Assembly: GCF_037126465.1 (NCBI RefSeq)
Contig: NC_088204.1
Location: 78,801,807 to 78,865,806, forward strand
Length of the DNA: 64,000 nt
Direction of reading: 5' to 3'
Source of the DNA: Ornithodoros turicata
Lineage: Eukaryota > Arthropoda > Arachnida > Ixodida > Argasidae
Under the pieces are notes generated by a model. It ran no database searches, was not told the DNA's origin, and was given only the letters and a program-made list of their open reading frames with translations. Both the position numbers and the translations under genes were made by a program. Below, one piece after another: positions 30,600 through 41,805 of this stretch (positions are counted from its first letter, which is position 1; each line of letters opens with the position of its first letter).

Positions 30600-32505
30600 C
30601 ACTAAGGACGCAGGCAGGTCCACCTACTGCGTGGGAATGCAGCACCACTGATAAACAAAGATTTCAACGGGGCTGCGGTCCGGCAGGGGTAAAAGACAAA
30701 GTATGCGCAGTCACGGACGCCGCCAGGATGTTTTCGACCCCCGGGGGGGGGGGGGGGGCACGTCTCCAACTTTATACCAACACTGCCTACGAAATACTAT
30801 AATTTCCACAGCCTTCGGGGGAGACGACACCCCTTTGGCAACACAACGACTACACCACAAGACAACCACGCTCACGGTAGCTACCTAACAGCCTGGACTG
30901 CAGAACCCCTTCCTGATGGTACAGACATTTACCTAACATAACGAAAGGCTCTCTGCACGAGGGGCAAGACTCGAGTGATGCGTGGCCAATTCGGGGTCAT
31001 TAACAGGTCGTCTGGACACTGGAAACAAGCGACTAAGTAGCGGTCAGCAACCGTTGATTGCCATCTGTCACGCCAGTTTAACGTTCTGATATGACGCTTC
31101 GTATTACCTCACTTCTGACGCTTATTAGCAATCATATAGCACTTCCCTTCAATAAGTCAAGCACCGCACATCGTACTGTGGTGTTAGAAAACTCAAGATC
31201 ATGAACAAACCTTTGGATTCTTCGAGTTTCGCAGTTCAGAAACGCCGCCAACGCGTCTGATTCAAGAGGAGATGAAAACAAAAGTCGCGCATGCGCAGAA
31301 GGACAGGGAGGGGACGAGGAGCAACAGGGAGAGCATCGGCCGCCGGTGGGCTCCCAGTCGACGTGCGCAGCACCGGATACCTGCTGGGATTATATCGGCG
31401 GAAGGTATTACCCTCTACACCCCCTTTCCCACATGTGCCGGGAACGAGATGGGGTCGTGGCGGCTTCCGGTAGCCGATATTCCCCAGCTGGGTGCTGGTC
31501 GCCCCGATGGGGCCCCGACTCCGACCCGGCTCTCTGTGCTGCTCGGGAACTCGTACTTGCTTGCATTGCTACTTCGCTGGTGCCATTACGTACTAAGAAA
31601 CTATGTGTGGCTGCTCCTATAAATCTGAAAACCATGTTTTTTTTTCTGTAAACAATGCTGCTATACAGGTTCCCTTCACAGTCGCTCAACTGTGCCCAAC
31701 AAGCGGATGTAGAACCTGCGCCAATATGCCAATTTGTTCCACTGTTCTTCTAATTTGTGAGGTACGGTGGAAGTAAATAAACTGCTGTGTTAACCTCGTA
31801 TGTGCAGTCGCTCCTACAGCGTGCGTGATAAAAGTCGTGCATGTGCATGCTCTTCGTGCACAGCGCTTGAATTTCTGTAATGAATTGCGCTGACAGCTGA
31901 ACATCTGCAAAGCACTCCTCACAATAAGGTTATTTTAAGATGAGGAATGGGGAGTTTCATCGCCAGGGTCTATACTCCACCCCATTGCTGGTGGTGATGT
32001 GGTGAATAAAATAGCCCCTTCAGAATAAGGATCGAGGTCTTATTGCAGAACACACACAGAGACACTCGTAGAACATAATACGATAATGGAAAAAGTCAAA
32101 CGAGAACCGTACAATACCAAACCACATAATAACGAACGAGAACCGCGGAACACCACACGAAAACCGAACAAACAAAAAATATAAAAACGGAGGTACCTTA
32201 CAATAACAAACAGTGTGAAACCTTTCTGAGCAAAAATAAATTATTTTATAGGTTGACATTCACCAAATTCACCTTCATGAGTTATGTGCCCTGTGCACGA
32301 CAGTTACGACCCCCTATTCGGAATACAGGCAGCGAAGAAGAAAAAGAAGGCAATTACCATTAAAAACTACAGGAACACGGCTAAAGCACGTTTGGAATAC
32401 ATCAGCACACTGATTCCTAAGAAAGATGCGTGCTAATCAGCAATGAGGAGCGTTTAAAGCGCAATAAATACTCCAAATCAAATCGCTTCCCATGGTTTCC
32501 TATGG
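30600..32505. other. No gene recognised
   Basis: Contains a G-run near 30739-30752. Several open frames at 31270-31690 overlap in all phases of a GC-rich stretch and lack domains. The 5' exons and promoter of the minus-strand DUF4806-like gene may lie here but could not be identified. Confidence 0.4.
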
Positions 32506-32529
32506 GTACAGTGCCCTAGGGCACTGTAC
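32506..32529. repeat. Perfect 24-bp palindrome
   Basis: GTACAGTGCCCT is followed directly by its complement, with no loop. It lies about 110 bp upstream of the heat-shock-element-like site. Confidence 0.95.
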
Positions 32530-32641
32530 TATGGGAGCAACCGGCGCCAGTGGGCCCTCCAACATGGCGGGCACCTCTCTCCCAAGCGCCTCTCTCCTAT
32601 GCGCGATCCAGCCTTTATACAAAGAGATCAGTGGCTAGAAC

Positions 32642-32830
32642 CTAGAACGTTCTAGAACATTCTAGCCGCGACCCGGGAGGGAATGCACCCTCACCTGTTG
32701 GACATTGTGTATGACGTCATGCCGTGTTGCATAAGAACATCGCCGGCAGCGCGCAGGCGCAGCGCAGCAGTCTTCAGTCTTTACCTGCCCGTGCTGTGGA
32801 CGTCCCGCTTGGTTGTGTGAATCACATAAT
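32642..32830 (+). promoter_or_regulatory. Candidate promoter: heat-shock element, CRE and NRF1-like site
   Basis: At about 32645-32660, GAACGTTCTAGAACATTC is four alternating GAA/TTC units at exact 5-bp spacing, a full heat-shock-factor site. ATGACGTCAT at about 32710 is a perfect CRE palindrome. GCGCAGGCGCAGCGC at about 32752 fits an NRF1 site, and TTCAGTCTTT at about 32772 resembles an arthropod initiator. This grouping over about 130 bp is unusual for the surrounding repeats. No TATA box was seen. Confidence 0.5.
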
Positions 32831-32895
32831 TTCAGGATTGTGTCAAATTTTTCGAGCGTAGAAACTGAGAAAAGGATACTCAAGTCGCAAAAGTC

Positions 32896-33026
32896 ATGCA
32901 GGATTGGGAGTCATTGATTCGCTTCGATGGGTGGAAATGCTGTTGCGCCAGTGATGATGCGGGGTCAGCACACACGATACAGCATTTGTTTTCAGCTGTC
33001 ATTCAACGAAAGTGCCAAGATTGCAG
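32896..33026 (+). CDS. Candidate first coding exon, unknown protein
   Basis: Begins ATG (MQDWESLIRFDGWKCC) and stays open for 43 codons to TGCAG|GTATGG, a usable splice donor. Cysteine-rich (KCCCAS, KCQDC), so possibly a zinc-binding N-terminus. It lies about 120 bp downstream of the initiator-like site, and an acceptor-like TTTCAG sits at about 32834. No later exon was found, so it stands on position and signals only. Confidence 0.3.
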
Positions 33027-33115
33027 GTATGGTGTGATATTCCACTCAACAGTAGTCCGAGTGTAACATTTACGTGCAGTTTCTGACTGCCTACTGAACA
33101 TGTGTATTTTTGAAC

Positions 33116-33250
33116 AAGAGATAAACTGATGTTCTGGCTACTACTACTGGCCAACTACAGCTGGCTAACCTTGGCTAACCTGGCTAACCTGGCTAACCTA
33201 CTGGCCAACTACAGCTGGCTAACCTTTTCAGTGACTTTCATCCTTCATGT
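33116..33250 (+). mobile_element. SINE family 2 fragment with internal TGGCTAACC repeats
   Basis: Shares AGAGATAAACTGATGTTC with 57796 and the CTACAGCTGGCTAACC... TTTCATC tail with the other family members. The unit TGGCTAACC is repeated about four times at 33162-33197. Several bases of the tRNA-like head are lost. Confidence 0.5.
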
Positions 33251-33397
33251 GTATTTTTGTCGTCATAGTGTGTGGCACACAAACGCGTCTCGGCATACGA
33301 AATTATTACGAGAATTGCTTGTTGACTTCCCCTGCATGAGACCGGTACACAAGTGCATGGTGTAGAAGACAGTACAACGAGGGAACAGAGGTAACAA

Positions 33398-34982
33398 CGT
33401 TTAATTTATTTATTAATACTGTAAGCCAATATGTGGCCCAAACAGGAATGGCATACATGTTTGGCACATACTCAACAATGGACAACTAAACAGAGCTCAG
33501 TAAATTGACCCATCAAAACACGATCATGCACTATATCTATTAAATCAACTTTTTATCAACACCACAAGGCATTCTATTGAGAACAAAAATAAAATTGCTC
33601 CACGTTACTTATAAAATTACCTGACTCGAAAACTCTTCCGGGCAATGAATTCCAATCTTCTATCGTTCGAGGAAAGAAACTATATTTAAATGCATTAGTT
33701 CTTGCAAAAATTGGTGCTAGCATTTGTTCCCGCTGACTGTGTCGTGTTCTTCTCAACAAGGACGGTTTCAGAGAATTTGGTAAATTTAATGCGACATTTC
33801 CCATAAGACCCTTACGAAGAAATAATATCCGACTAATTTTTCGGCGCAGTTCAAGTGTCTGAATGTTGTTTACCTGCATCAGCTTACTAGTTAGTCAGTT
33901 CTTCTGTATTTCCCAAAAATGAATCTTATGGCTCTTCTCTGTACCCTCTCCAGTAGTGAAATATCCCTTTTCTGATACGGGTCCCAAACTACTGCTGCAT
34001 ATTCAAGTTTTGATCTAAAAAATGTGTTATATGCGAGTAGCTTTGTTTGTGCCGGTGCATATTTAAGTTTCCTTTGTATAAATCCTAATTTCTTCAGGGC
34101 TAATGCACAGATGTCAGAAATGTGATCAGACCACGTTAGTCTACTATTGATTGTCACCCCCAAGTATTTATACTTCTGTACTTGGGATATTTCTTGACTC
34201 CCAAGCAAATATGGGAACACACTCAGTAACTTTTTTCTTGTAAGTTGCATCAGTACTGTCTTATCCAAATTAATCTTCATTCCCCATTGGCTACACCATT
34301 CTGAAACTGCTACCATAGAATTCTGTAATAATAAATTATCAGCATGGCTCGTGACCTCCTTAAAAATCACACAATCATCTGCAAATAGCCTTATTGAAAC
34401 ACCTTCTGGAATCACAGTAACAATATCATTGATATAAACTAAGAACAACAACGGTCCCAATACGCTTCCCTGAGGGACACCGGAACTAACAGCACACGTG
34501 CCTGAAGGACGATTACTAATTTCTACAAACTGTTGCCTGTCATCGAGGTATGTTTGGATCCATCTCACAACAAATGCAGGGAGCCCTAAGCTTTCCGAAT
34601 GATATAACAACTTTCCACGTGGGACTTTGTCGAAGGCTTTGCAAAAATCCAAGAACAACACATCTAATTGACCACATTTGTGTAGTACACTGGAAAATTC
34701 ATGTACAACATCCACAAGCTGAGTGACAGTTGACGTATTTTTTCTAAAGCCATGCTGATATTCGGACAAAACATTGTGGTCACTTAAGAACTTCTGTATG
34801 TAGACAACAAGAACGTGTTTCAAGTAATTTGCAACTAGTACTAGTAATTGACACCGGCCGGTAATTGCTGACAAGTAACTGATCACCTTTTTTGTGAATA
34901 GGGACTACACGTGCCTTAAGCCAATCACCAGGTAAAACACCTGTAGATAATGGCAAGTTAAAAATAATGTTAATGGAAGGGT
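33398..34982 (-). pseudogene. CR1/L2-like LINE, 5'-truncated
   Basis: A minus-strand reverse transcriptase. The first piece (up to about 34820) has HKKGDQLLVSNYRPVSIT. After a one-base frameshift a 331-codon frame has FLDFCKAFDK (first catalytic Asp), SGVPQGSVLGPLLFLVYIND and LFADDCVIF (catalytic Asp pair). After another break near 33885 the C-terminal FFPRTIEDWNSLPGRVF remains. The latter motif and the short TTTATTTA-type 3' tail fit CR1/L2/Jockey-like LINEs. The endonuclease and ORF1 are absent, as is usual for 5'-truncated copies. Few lesions suggest a fairly young insertion. Confidence 0.85.
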
Positions 34983-35053
34983 CCTGGTCACGGCACCAAG
35001 ATGAGACAGGACAGAGAGGGATGACGATGTGTTTATTCCGTTGAAAGGAACTA

Positions 35054-35172
35054 CAGGTTTTCCCTGCGATTTTAATCCAAGTGCCAGCTAAATTAATCCA
35101 CGTGCCATGCAAACTTTATGGGGTACGGATTAATTTCGCTGGCACTTGGATTAAAATCGCCGGGAAAACCTG
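35054..35172. mobile_element. Short foldback MITE, TA-flanked
   Basis: Inverted arms of about 48 bp, starting CAGGTTTTCCC and sharing GCGATTTTAATCCAAGTGCC, surround a loop of about 25 bp. TA is on both sides (35052-35053, 35173-35174). Only about three mismatches between arms. Non-coding. Confidence 0.85.
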
Positions 35173-35286
35173 TAGAATGAACGCGATGTCTGTCACGCGA
35201 GTGTCACAGACAGTGACTGATCATCTTCTTTGTTGGCAATAGAATGTTGACATAACATTCAACACATTGTTTATTTCGCCTGTTTT

Positions 35287-35430
35287 CTATTTCCATGAAC
35301 TGCAGGTAGCGGACATCCACTTCTTCCTCTTCGCTGCACTGTCCATCCCAGAGCAATGGAAATGGTGCCACTGTAGACAATAGTCACAAATGACGCTGTC
35401 ACATCCGTCTGGTGTAACTTTACATGCTCC
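35287..35430 (-). pseudogene. PHD-finger-like relic
   Basis: The frame reads GACKVT, then ICDYCLQWHHFHCSGM and WMSATC, which is the order of a PHD finger (Cys pair, CDYC, His-x2-x-Cys, W-x3-C). One Cys of the first pair is missing and the last Cys pair is incomplete. PHD fingers occur both in host chromatin proteins and in ORF1 of some CR1-type LINEs, and a CR1-like LINE lies 300 bp away. Both origins remain open. Confidence 0.45.
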
Positions 35431-35659
35431 ACGTGTCCAGATGTCAAGTTCTCTCTTTCTTTGACAAACTTCTCCGACACCCCCGTGCTGTTCAGGTGAA
35501 AATCGAGTTGAATGAATCGTCGCAGTCCCAAGCGCAGTGTTGACCATGGCCAAGTCAAGCAGGGATCCTGGTGAGTTATGCTTTCGTAGACTGCCTGGCG
35601 TAGCAGTGTGCTGTCCACACATAGCTGCATTCTCGTACGAGTAATTTCTCTGAATCAAA

Positions 35660-37259
35660 ACAGCTGAGGTGCCTGCAATAGATGTAGCTCGATATGTGTT
35701 CGTAGATTTGCGCCGTTTCTAGCTGGTTGCACGTGTAGGAACAACAAATTTATTTGAAGTGAAGACCATGCAGTGGAGACTATGTATGTGCACCATACTA
35801 AGCACAAAAGTGTATCTGACTAGGATATATAGGATATAAGAGGTGAGCTGTTGGGGTCATCATAGGGTTCTGTTGGGAAGTGAGAAGTTTTGTAGCAGTG
35901 CACAAATGTTAATTCGTGCACTATTCTTAAAAAAAGAAACAAATAGGAGAGCTATGCACGCATCGCTTCATGAATTGTAATGTATCACTACCTGATATTC
36001 ACACGTTTGCATTAAAGGGACTATCGCATCCGTCCCGGTCGATTCTGAAACTGCAGTGCTTTTTTACTCCGCGTTCATCACTGATAATAACGCCGAACCC
36101 CCGACGAGAATTTTGCAGCGTCGTTCCTGTGTAGTTTGATGTAAAACTTGGAAACCGCAGACTACGCATTCCTGGATCCCCTCTCTGGAAACGTCACACG
36201 GACGAGGCCAATCACTGCGCGGCCTTTGACATGGAGAATACCAATCACGGAGCGGCCGGAGGGGCCTTGGTAGCCTTGGCAACCGACAGGTGGGCGGGCG
36301 AGGCGGAATGCTAGGGGACGGCGTCTTCTCTGTTACCAGCTTGTGGAATGTTGTTTCTGGTTAACGTTGAACGTGTTCGTACAGCCAGGAGCGTAACGCC
36401 GTGTTTCACGTAACATGGTTACGTCTGCACTCACACTGGTAAGCGAAAGTCAGCGTATTTACAGAGAACTTTTCACTTAGTATAGTGCGATGTGAACGCC
36501 AAGCAGACGATCTCGGAGACAATCGCCAGCGCTGCGCTCCGATTCGTGCGCCTGGCTTACATCATCATCCTGTTGGCTGCAGATGGAATGCGGACCTTTA
36601 AAAATTGTTTACTTAATATGTAAGCTGCTTTCGTGGGAGAAATTTGGCAAAGTTGACTCTGAGGCGGTGAGGAACATTACCCTATCGGTATCACACATAC
36701 GTTCCCGGATGCGATAGTCCGTTTAAGTGAATGAACTAAATAAATGAAATTCATCTCATGGTCCAGCTCTGTGTTTACCTGAAAGTCACATTTTTAAGGC
36801 TTGTCATTTTTTTTTGTATCAATGAAGATTTATGTTAGCGTTGTATGAAATAACAGACATATCAACACGTATGCAGCTTGTGCACATTAAAACCAGCAAT
36901 GTAAAGTCAAATGCTTGTTTATTTTTGTTTTGTTTTTTAATATTCTATCCTATTCATGGTTGCTCTTTGCTTTTTGCAGGTTAACTCATTCCAGAAGTAA
37001 GAGTTGTACCATTGTAAGGAGAATGGAAAGAAATGGACGTTGACCGAGATAGGTGTTCCTTCTTGGTCAGTGACTGTAGGATTGCTCCAAATACGTCATG
37101 ACAAAGCCAATATTCATCTACCTCTCCACAAGTAGCTAACTCCACATAGTAGCCTGCTGCTTCACAGCAACGTCAGCACTACCTTGTGGGTGTACACATT
37201 ACACAATATGGTGCGTTTCGCTGTGGTATGGTAAGTGTCTTGCAATATGTGTATATATG
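35660..37259. other. No gene recognised; CCAAT-containing GC-rich patch
   Basis: At 36200-36300, GGCCAATCACTGCGCGGCC and ACCAATCACGGAGCGGCC are two CCAAT-box-like sites in a CpG-rich patch, possibly an old promoter. A strong acceptor-like CTTTGCTTTTTGCAG is at about 36966-36980. No coding exon could be tied to either. Confidence 0.35.
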
Positions 37260-37261
37260 TA

Positions 37262-37899
37262 CGACGGGTGTTCAAGTCAAACCGGGACTTTTTGGCTCGT
37301 GAGTGTACAAATGGCTCGCGCTACTTCTTTTTCATCATTTTCACACGCGACAGGCCTCCGTGTTCCCCACATGGTGGTCCTAGGTTTCTGCAAAACAAGG
37401 TCATGGCCACGGTTTTCTGAGACCGGGCTGGCGTTGTTCATGTTGATTTTCTGCCCAATGGCACTGCCATCAATAGTACATAGCGTCGAAGCAAGAGCGG
37501 CCGGACCTCATCACCAAAAGAGTCTTCCTCGTACAGGACAATGCATGCCCGCATACTGCGCATCTCACGACACACACCTTGCAGGAACTTGGCTGGGAGC
37601 TGCTGCCACATCCCCCTTACGGTCCAGACCTCACCCCCAGCGATTTCTGTCTCTTTGGGCCACTGAAGCCGTTCCTTGGGGGCCGCCACCTCAGCTGCGA
37701 CAACGAGGTCAAGAATGCTGTCCGATCATGGCTGGTAAGGATTTATACGCTGCTGGCATCCAAGCCCTCGTGAAATGCTGCGACAATTGCATTAGTTCAG
37801 CTGGAGATTGCACCGAAAAATAAAACTAATTTCTCTCCTGTAAGTTCATTTTACTTTTGCGAAAAATTAAAAGTCACGGTTTGACTTGAACACCCCTCG
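37262..37899 (+). mobile_element. Internally deleted mariner
   Basis: The inverted ends share GGGTGTTCAAGTCAAACCG within about 30 bp, and TA lies on both sides (37260-37261, 37900-37901). At 638 bp it is about half the usual 1.3 kb of a mariner. The retained coding part is the C-terminal half of the transposase. Confidence 0.88.
37501..37823 (+). pseudogene. Mariner transposase, C-terminal half
   Basis: Reads VFLVQDNACPHTA (second catalytic Asp region), then ELGWELLPHPPYGPDLTPSD with the third acidic residue of a DDD triad and FCLFGPLKPFLGG. After a frameshift near 37735 the expected end follows (AAGIQALVKCCDNC, then GDCTEK and stop). The N-terminal DNA-binding part is deleted, so it cannot be active. 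Confidence 0.88.
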
Positions 37900-38159
37900 T
37901 ATTCAGTGAAACGCGCGTATAACGACATTGACAGTAATCGCGAATTCCATCGTTATACGGGATACATCGTTAAACGAGGGCTGACCTAAATAGCGCGTCC
38001 CCAAAAAGTCGCGCGGCACCCCGAGTGTAGCAAAAGAAAAAGAAACAGATGCTTAAAACACGCGAAGCTGCGTGACATCGCACTGGCTTAAGAAGAGCGA
38101 TCAGAACTCGTGGAGGGACCCAGGGAACATAGCAGGACAACTTCTGGCAACACTACACT

Positions 38160-38890
38160 GGCCAACTTTTCCGGGCCCGGCCCGGGTGCATCGAAAAAAT
38201 GGTCCGACCCAGTGACTAGAGCCGGGCCCGGCCCGGTGACCCGACGAGTAGATCCCGGCCTAGTATTTCCAGCCGCGACATACGCGTTTCTGGCGATTAT
38301 CAAACAAATTTATCAGTAAATTTAGAAGGAGAGAAGACAAACATATAAGTGATGGTGGTTTAACACCGTAACCGCACGAAACCAAATTAAATCCAGAACG
38401 TACGCGGGCATGGGCGTTATCGTTACACTGTCAAGATTTTGCGGAGGTAGAGGGTGCTGTCGACAAACTCCTCCTCCCAGTCCATACCGCTCTGACCAAG
38501 CTTTGCCAAGTGATTGTGAAATATGTGAGGAGCAGTGTAAAGTGGCTTTCAGAATGTTCTAGGGGGTCGAATCATATTCCTAATGCAGTATCCCTTGCTT
38601 ATTTTTGCAAAATATGCACAGGAATGATGCAAGCGCATGATGATACTATGAACTAATGCATCTCTATTGTGTGGAATTAGCTGCGTGGCCCGTCCGGGCC
38701 TGACTCTCGGAAACATATTTGTCGGCCCGGGCCCGACCCGCGGTGGTGGCGTATTTTAACGGCCCGGCCCGTGGTGCTAGCGTATTTTGTCGTCCCAGGC
38801 ACGGCCCGGCCCGGAGCACACAGCCAATAACAAGCCCAGCTCAGCCGGGTGGGGTTGGGGGGCCCGTGCAGGGCTCTACTACACGTCACC
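38160..38890. repeat. GGCCCGG-rich low-complexity blocks
   Basis: Two patches (about 38175-38260 and 38690-38870) are dominated by GGGCCCGGCCCG-type words in roughly inverted relation, separated by ordinary sequence. They may be the two ends of one GC-rich MITE, but exact termini were not found. Confidence 0.4.
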
Positions 38891-39024
38891 ATTCCGCAAG
38901 TCGGCTTCACCTAACTCCTGCGTGCTTTAGGAGAAGCTCGCTCTAGAACACTGTCGCACGACTCGCAGGTGGAAAGCACGGGCTAGGCCTTTCGAATAAT
39001 CTCGCGAATTTGAGAAGCATTGGC

Positions 39025-39340
39025 TAAGTATTTATTTATTTATTTTTTTTATTTCGTGGTACGTTAAAGGCCATTGGGCACTACATAACGGACGGCGGAC
39101 ACAGCACATATAAGAACACACTAGGTACATACTATATGGGTTAACATGGGTTATATAAATAAATTTTTACAAAGACACAAAAGGTACAGACTTCAGCTAC
39201 ACATTGTTCTTTCATTGTCCCCTATGATGAGTGCGGTGACTGTTTTTTTTAATTCTAAAGGATCATGAAGCACTGCAATGTTACGAGGTAAATCATTCCA
39301 ACATTTCGCTATGTAACAACCAAATGAGTTAAGGAAGAAA
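39025..39340 (-). pseudogene. LINE 3' end fragment
   Basis: Minus-strand reading CYIAKCWNDLPRNIAVLHD, then LELKKTVTALIIGDNE and a stop at 39193. This is the usual W-N-x-LP ending of CR1/L2/Jockey-like LINE ORF2. A 3' UTR and an AAATAAAT-type tail at 39027-39050 follow. Only the last about 50 codons survive. It is a different copy from the LINE at 33398. Confidence 0.7.
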
Positions 39341-39589
39341 TCATGGTGGCAATGTGTTAGTTAAACCTTGTAGTCATGATCCAGTCGTGCAGAGATAAAC
39401 GCCGCATTTCTTAAAAAGTTTGTGCTTAAGATTGTGTTGTGGTAGACCTTATGAAAGAGACAGAGACTGGATACTTTCCTACAGGCAGTACGGGCAGTAC
39501 GGAGGCACAAAAGCGTTACCCCCACCTCGTTCACTGACAGTATTGGAAAATGAACAGTCGCTGTCTATTTGCTTGCCCCAATTTTTATT

Positions 39590-39676
39590 TTGGTTTAATT
39601 CCTTTGATGTGAATTTCGGGTGATACGAATTTTTTCCACTACCCCGTGAGTTTCGTATCATCAAGATTCTACTGTA
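39590..39676. mobile_element. Right end of a CAGTAGAATC-type MITE
   Basis: The right end is TTCTACTGTA; read inward on the other strand it starts CAGTAGAATCTTGATGATACG. GATACGAA/TTCGTATC boxes repeat inside. The left end was not located. Confidence 0.4.
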
Positions 39677-39859
39677 TTGACGTTACGCGCACGAGCCAGC
39701 GTGCAACATCGTTACACGAGTACTCGGAGTTGCGGTCTCCATCGCTACACGCTGGTCGTTTCCCCATAGAAACAATGTATATTTTGACTGCAAAATCATG
39801 AACCATCGTTTTACGAGGGATATCGTTATACGCGATATCGCTGTCCGCGGGTTTTACTG

Positions 39860-41299
39860 TATATAGTATATGATAAGGGCACACTGCATGTCTTACACCC
39901 TGCTGAATGTATATCCATACCTGACTGCAACATTGCACATCAGTGCGGGTTACAATACACATTTTGACATTTGGCCGTAATGAGACACTTGGGGATTAAA
40001 GGATTATCGGCCGTAATGAGATACAACCGACACACAATTCGCATGAACCTTTAACATGTCATACCAGCCAACCTTTAAATGCCACGCCAATGATGAGGAC
40101 AGTGCCCAGAAGAAGAACAGTCTCTGTTCGAAATATCAGCGGCTGTCATCTTGGGGCAGTTCCTTTTGTACATGATTTAGGACATTCTTCAAAGTGTTTG
40201 TGCAAGCCGCTTGGTAGTTTAAGTGCAATCCTCAACCTAGTGCAACACTTGTGAAGTGCTACACTTAGGAGGGTTTCGTGCAAGCGGGCCCGGAACTTCC
40301 CGTGACGTTCACCCGTCATTTATTTTTAAAAAATTTTTGGACGATGTGTTCAAATGTTGTGGCAACGTTTCATGCACCAATGGAAAGTTAGCACAATGCC
40401 ACTAGGTCAATGTTGGTGCAGCATTTTGAGATGATGCATTTGAGAAACATTATGATTATGTTGCTCAGGCAATGTTTGCCCTCCTGCAGTGGGGTAACAT
40501 TAGGATTAGTGTAACCATTATGGGTAGAATTAACTCACTCTTACCGTGTATTCACACGACCGATATCCTCACGGAATATTCTAGTGGAAGAAAATGCAGA
40601 AACACTGTCTCACAGAGCCGAAATTCCTTCCCGCGTTATGTTGAGCGCTCACACGCCGCGGAATGTCAGACGACGTGACGACGAATGTCAGAATTGGCAG
40701 ACGACACCCTCGGTGTCTCTTCCAGTCGTCTGCTACGGAATATCCTGTGGTTGTGTCGCAGGGTATTCCCATGGTTAGTTGTGCAGGCGAAGACACGACG
40801 TTGAATGCTCGCGCTCACGTGACAACAAGAAGCTGTGATGTTTTTTGCAACTTCTGCTTCTGGGGAATGTCGCTAGTGTGAATACACGGTGACAGAGATA
40901 TTCTGGGACAACACTGCGGACGCACTATGGGAGATGACTATGGACAAAAGGATCAATACGAGTAGAACATAATCTGAAAGAAAATTAATCTGATTCAGAA
41001 CTTGAAATTAATTACAACCTCTTCATACACACATGTAAATGCACTCTGACCCTCGACATGCATTCTTCCATAGCATCAGTGTGACCACAGCCCTTGAGCT
41101 GTTGCGTTGTGGACGGCCGTCTCCAGTTTCTTGGCTCTCATCAGCACAGCGTAGGGATGTGACGCTCTCTTGGGTCGGCACAAACACTGTGTCTCAGCAA
41201 GACATCAATGTTCCAGGGTGTTGGCAACACCTCTGGAAGCTGCAGTGCAAAGCCAGTAGGTAGAGATACAAATATAAAAATGAGCAAATGCTCCATGGC
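39860..41299. other. No gene recognised
   Basis: Ordinary sequence with scattered short frames. Nothing on either strand could be tied to a family. Confidence 0.4.
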
Positions 41300-41369
41300 T
41301 GCACGTGAGGCATATGTTTACAATTCAAGTGTGCGACAATCCCTGTTCTGCTTAAAAGTACTAATTCCA

Positions 41370-41697
41370 GTTTTTCCGTCAAAATTAATGGTGACTTCGA
41401 CTGTAATTCACCTAATGTCATTTATGTCATTCAGTGTGGCATGTGCCAAGCACAATACGTAGGTCAGACTAAAACATCATTTCGAATCAGGTTCAACAAC
41501 CACCGATCTGACGTTACAAAAAAGCCAAACCTCCCGGTCTCTCGCCATTTCAAACAGCCAGGTCATTCACTAAATAATGTGTCACTTTTTATTCTCCAGT
41601 CAAATTTGAGCTCAGATCGGTGCAGGGAACAACGCGAATCTTATCTATTTACAAATTCCAGTCAACTGTTAACGAAGATATGTGAGCACTTTTGACG
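41370..41697 (+). pseudogene. Penelope-like element 3' end (upstream partial copy)
   Basis: Carries the GIY-YIG nuclease segment (VIYVIQCG-like in a shifted frame, then CQAQYVGQTKTSFRIRFNNH) and runs to its natural end (NSSQLLTKICEHF, stop). Nearly the same as 46490-46716. At least one frameshift near 41440. It lies upstream of the fuller copy in the same orientation, the arrangement expected of Penelope elements with pseudo-LTR partial tandems. Confidence 0.75.
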
Positions 41698-41743
41698 GTA
41701 AGAAATCTGGCCACCTAGATGAGCTACACTTTCTTCCTTTTCG

Positions 41744-41769
41744 TTTTTTTTTTTTTTTTTTTTTTTTTT
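41744..41769 (+). repeat. (T)26 run
   Basis: An uninterrupted T tract just after the Penelope 3' end and about 35 bp before the TIR element. Confidence 0.95.
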
Positions 41770-41805
41770 CCGGCAAAGTTTGAAGCAACGCTCACCCTGC
41801 CCCAG

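Larger units (their letters stand above)
37904..39859. mobile_element. Pogo-like element shell
   Basis: The left end CAGTGAAACGCGCG and the complement of the right end (CAGTAAAACCCGCGG) are imperfect inverted repeats with further shared CGTTATACG boxes. TA follows the right end; the left TA is changed to TT. No transposase was recognised inside. The interior holds GGCCCGG-rich sequence, a LINE tail and the end of another CAGT-type MITE. The left edge nearly touches the mariner. Confidence 0.55.

Noticed and set aside
31272..31690. Host gene in overlapping GC-rich frames
   Set aside because: Frames are open in several phases and on both strands, which reflects composition; no domain.
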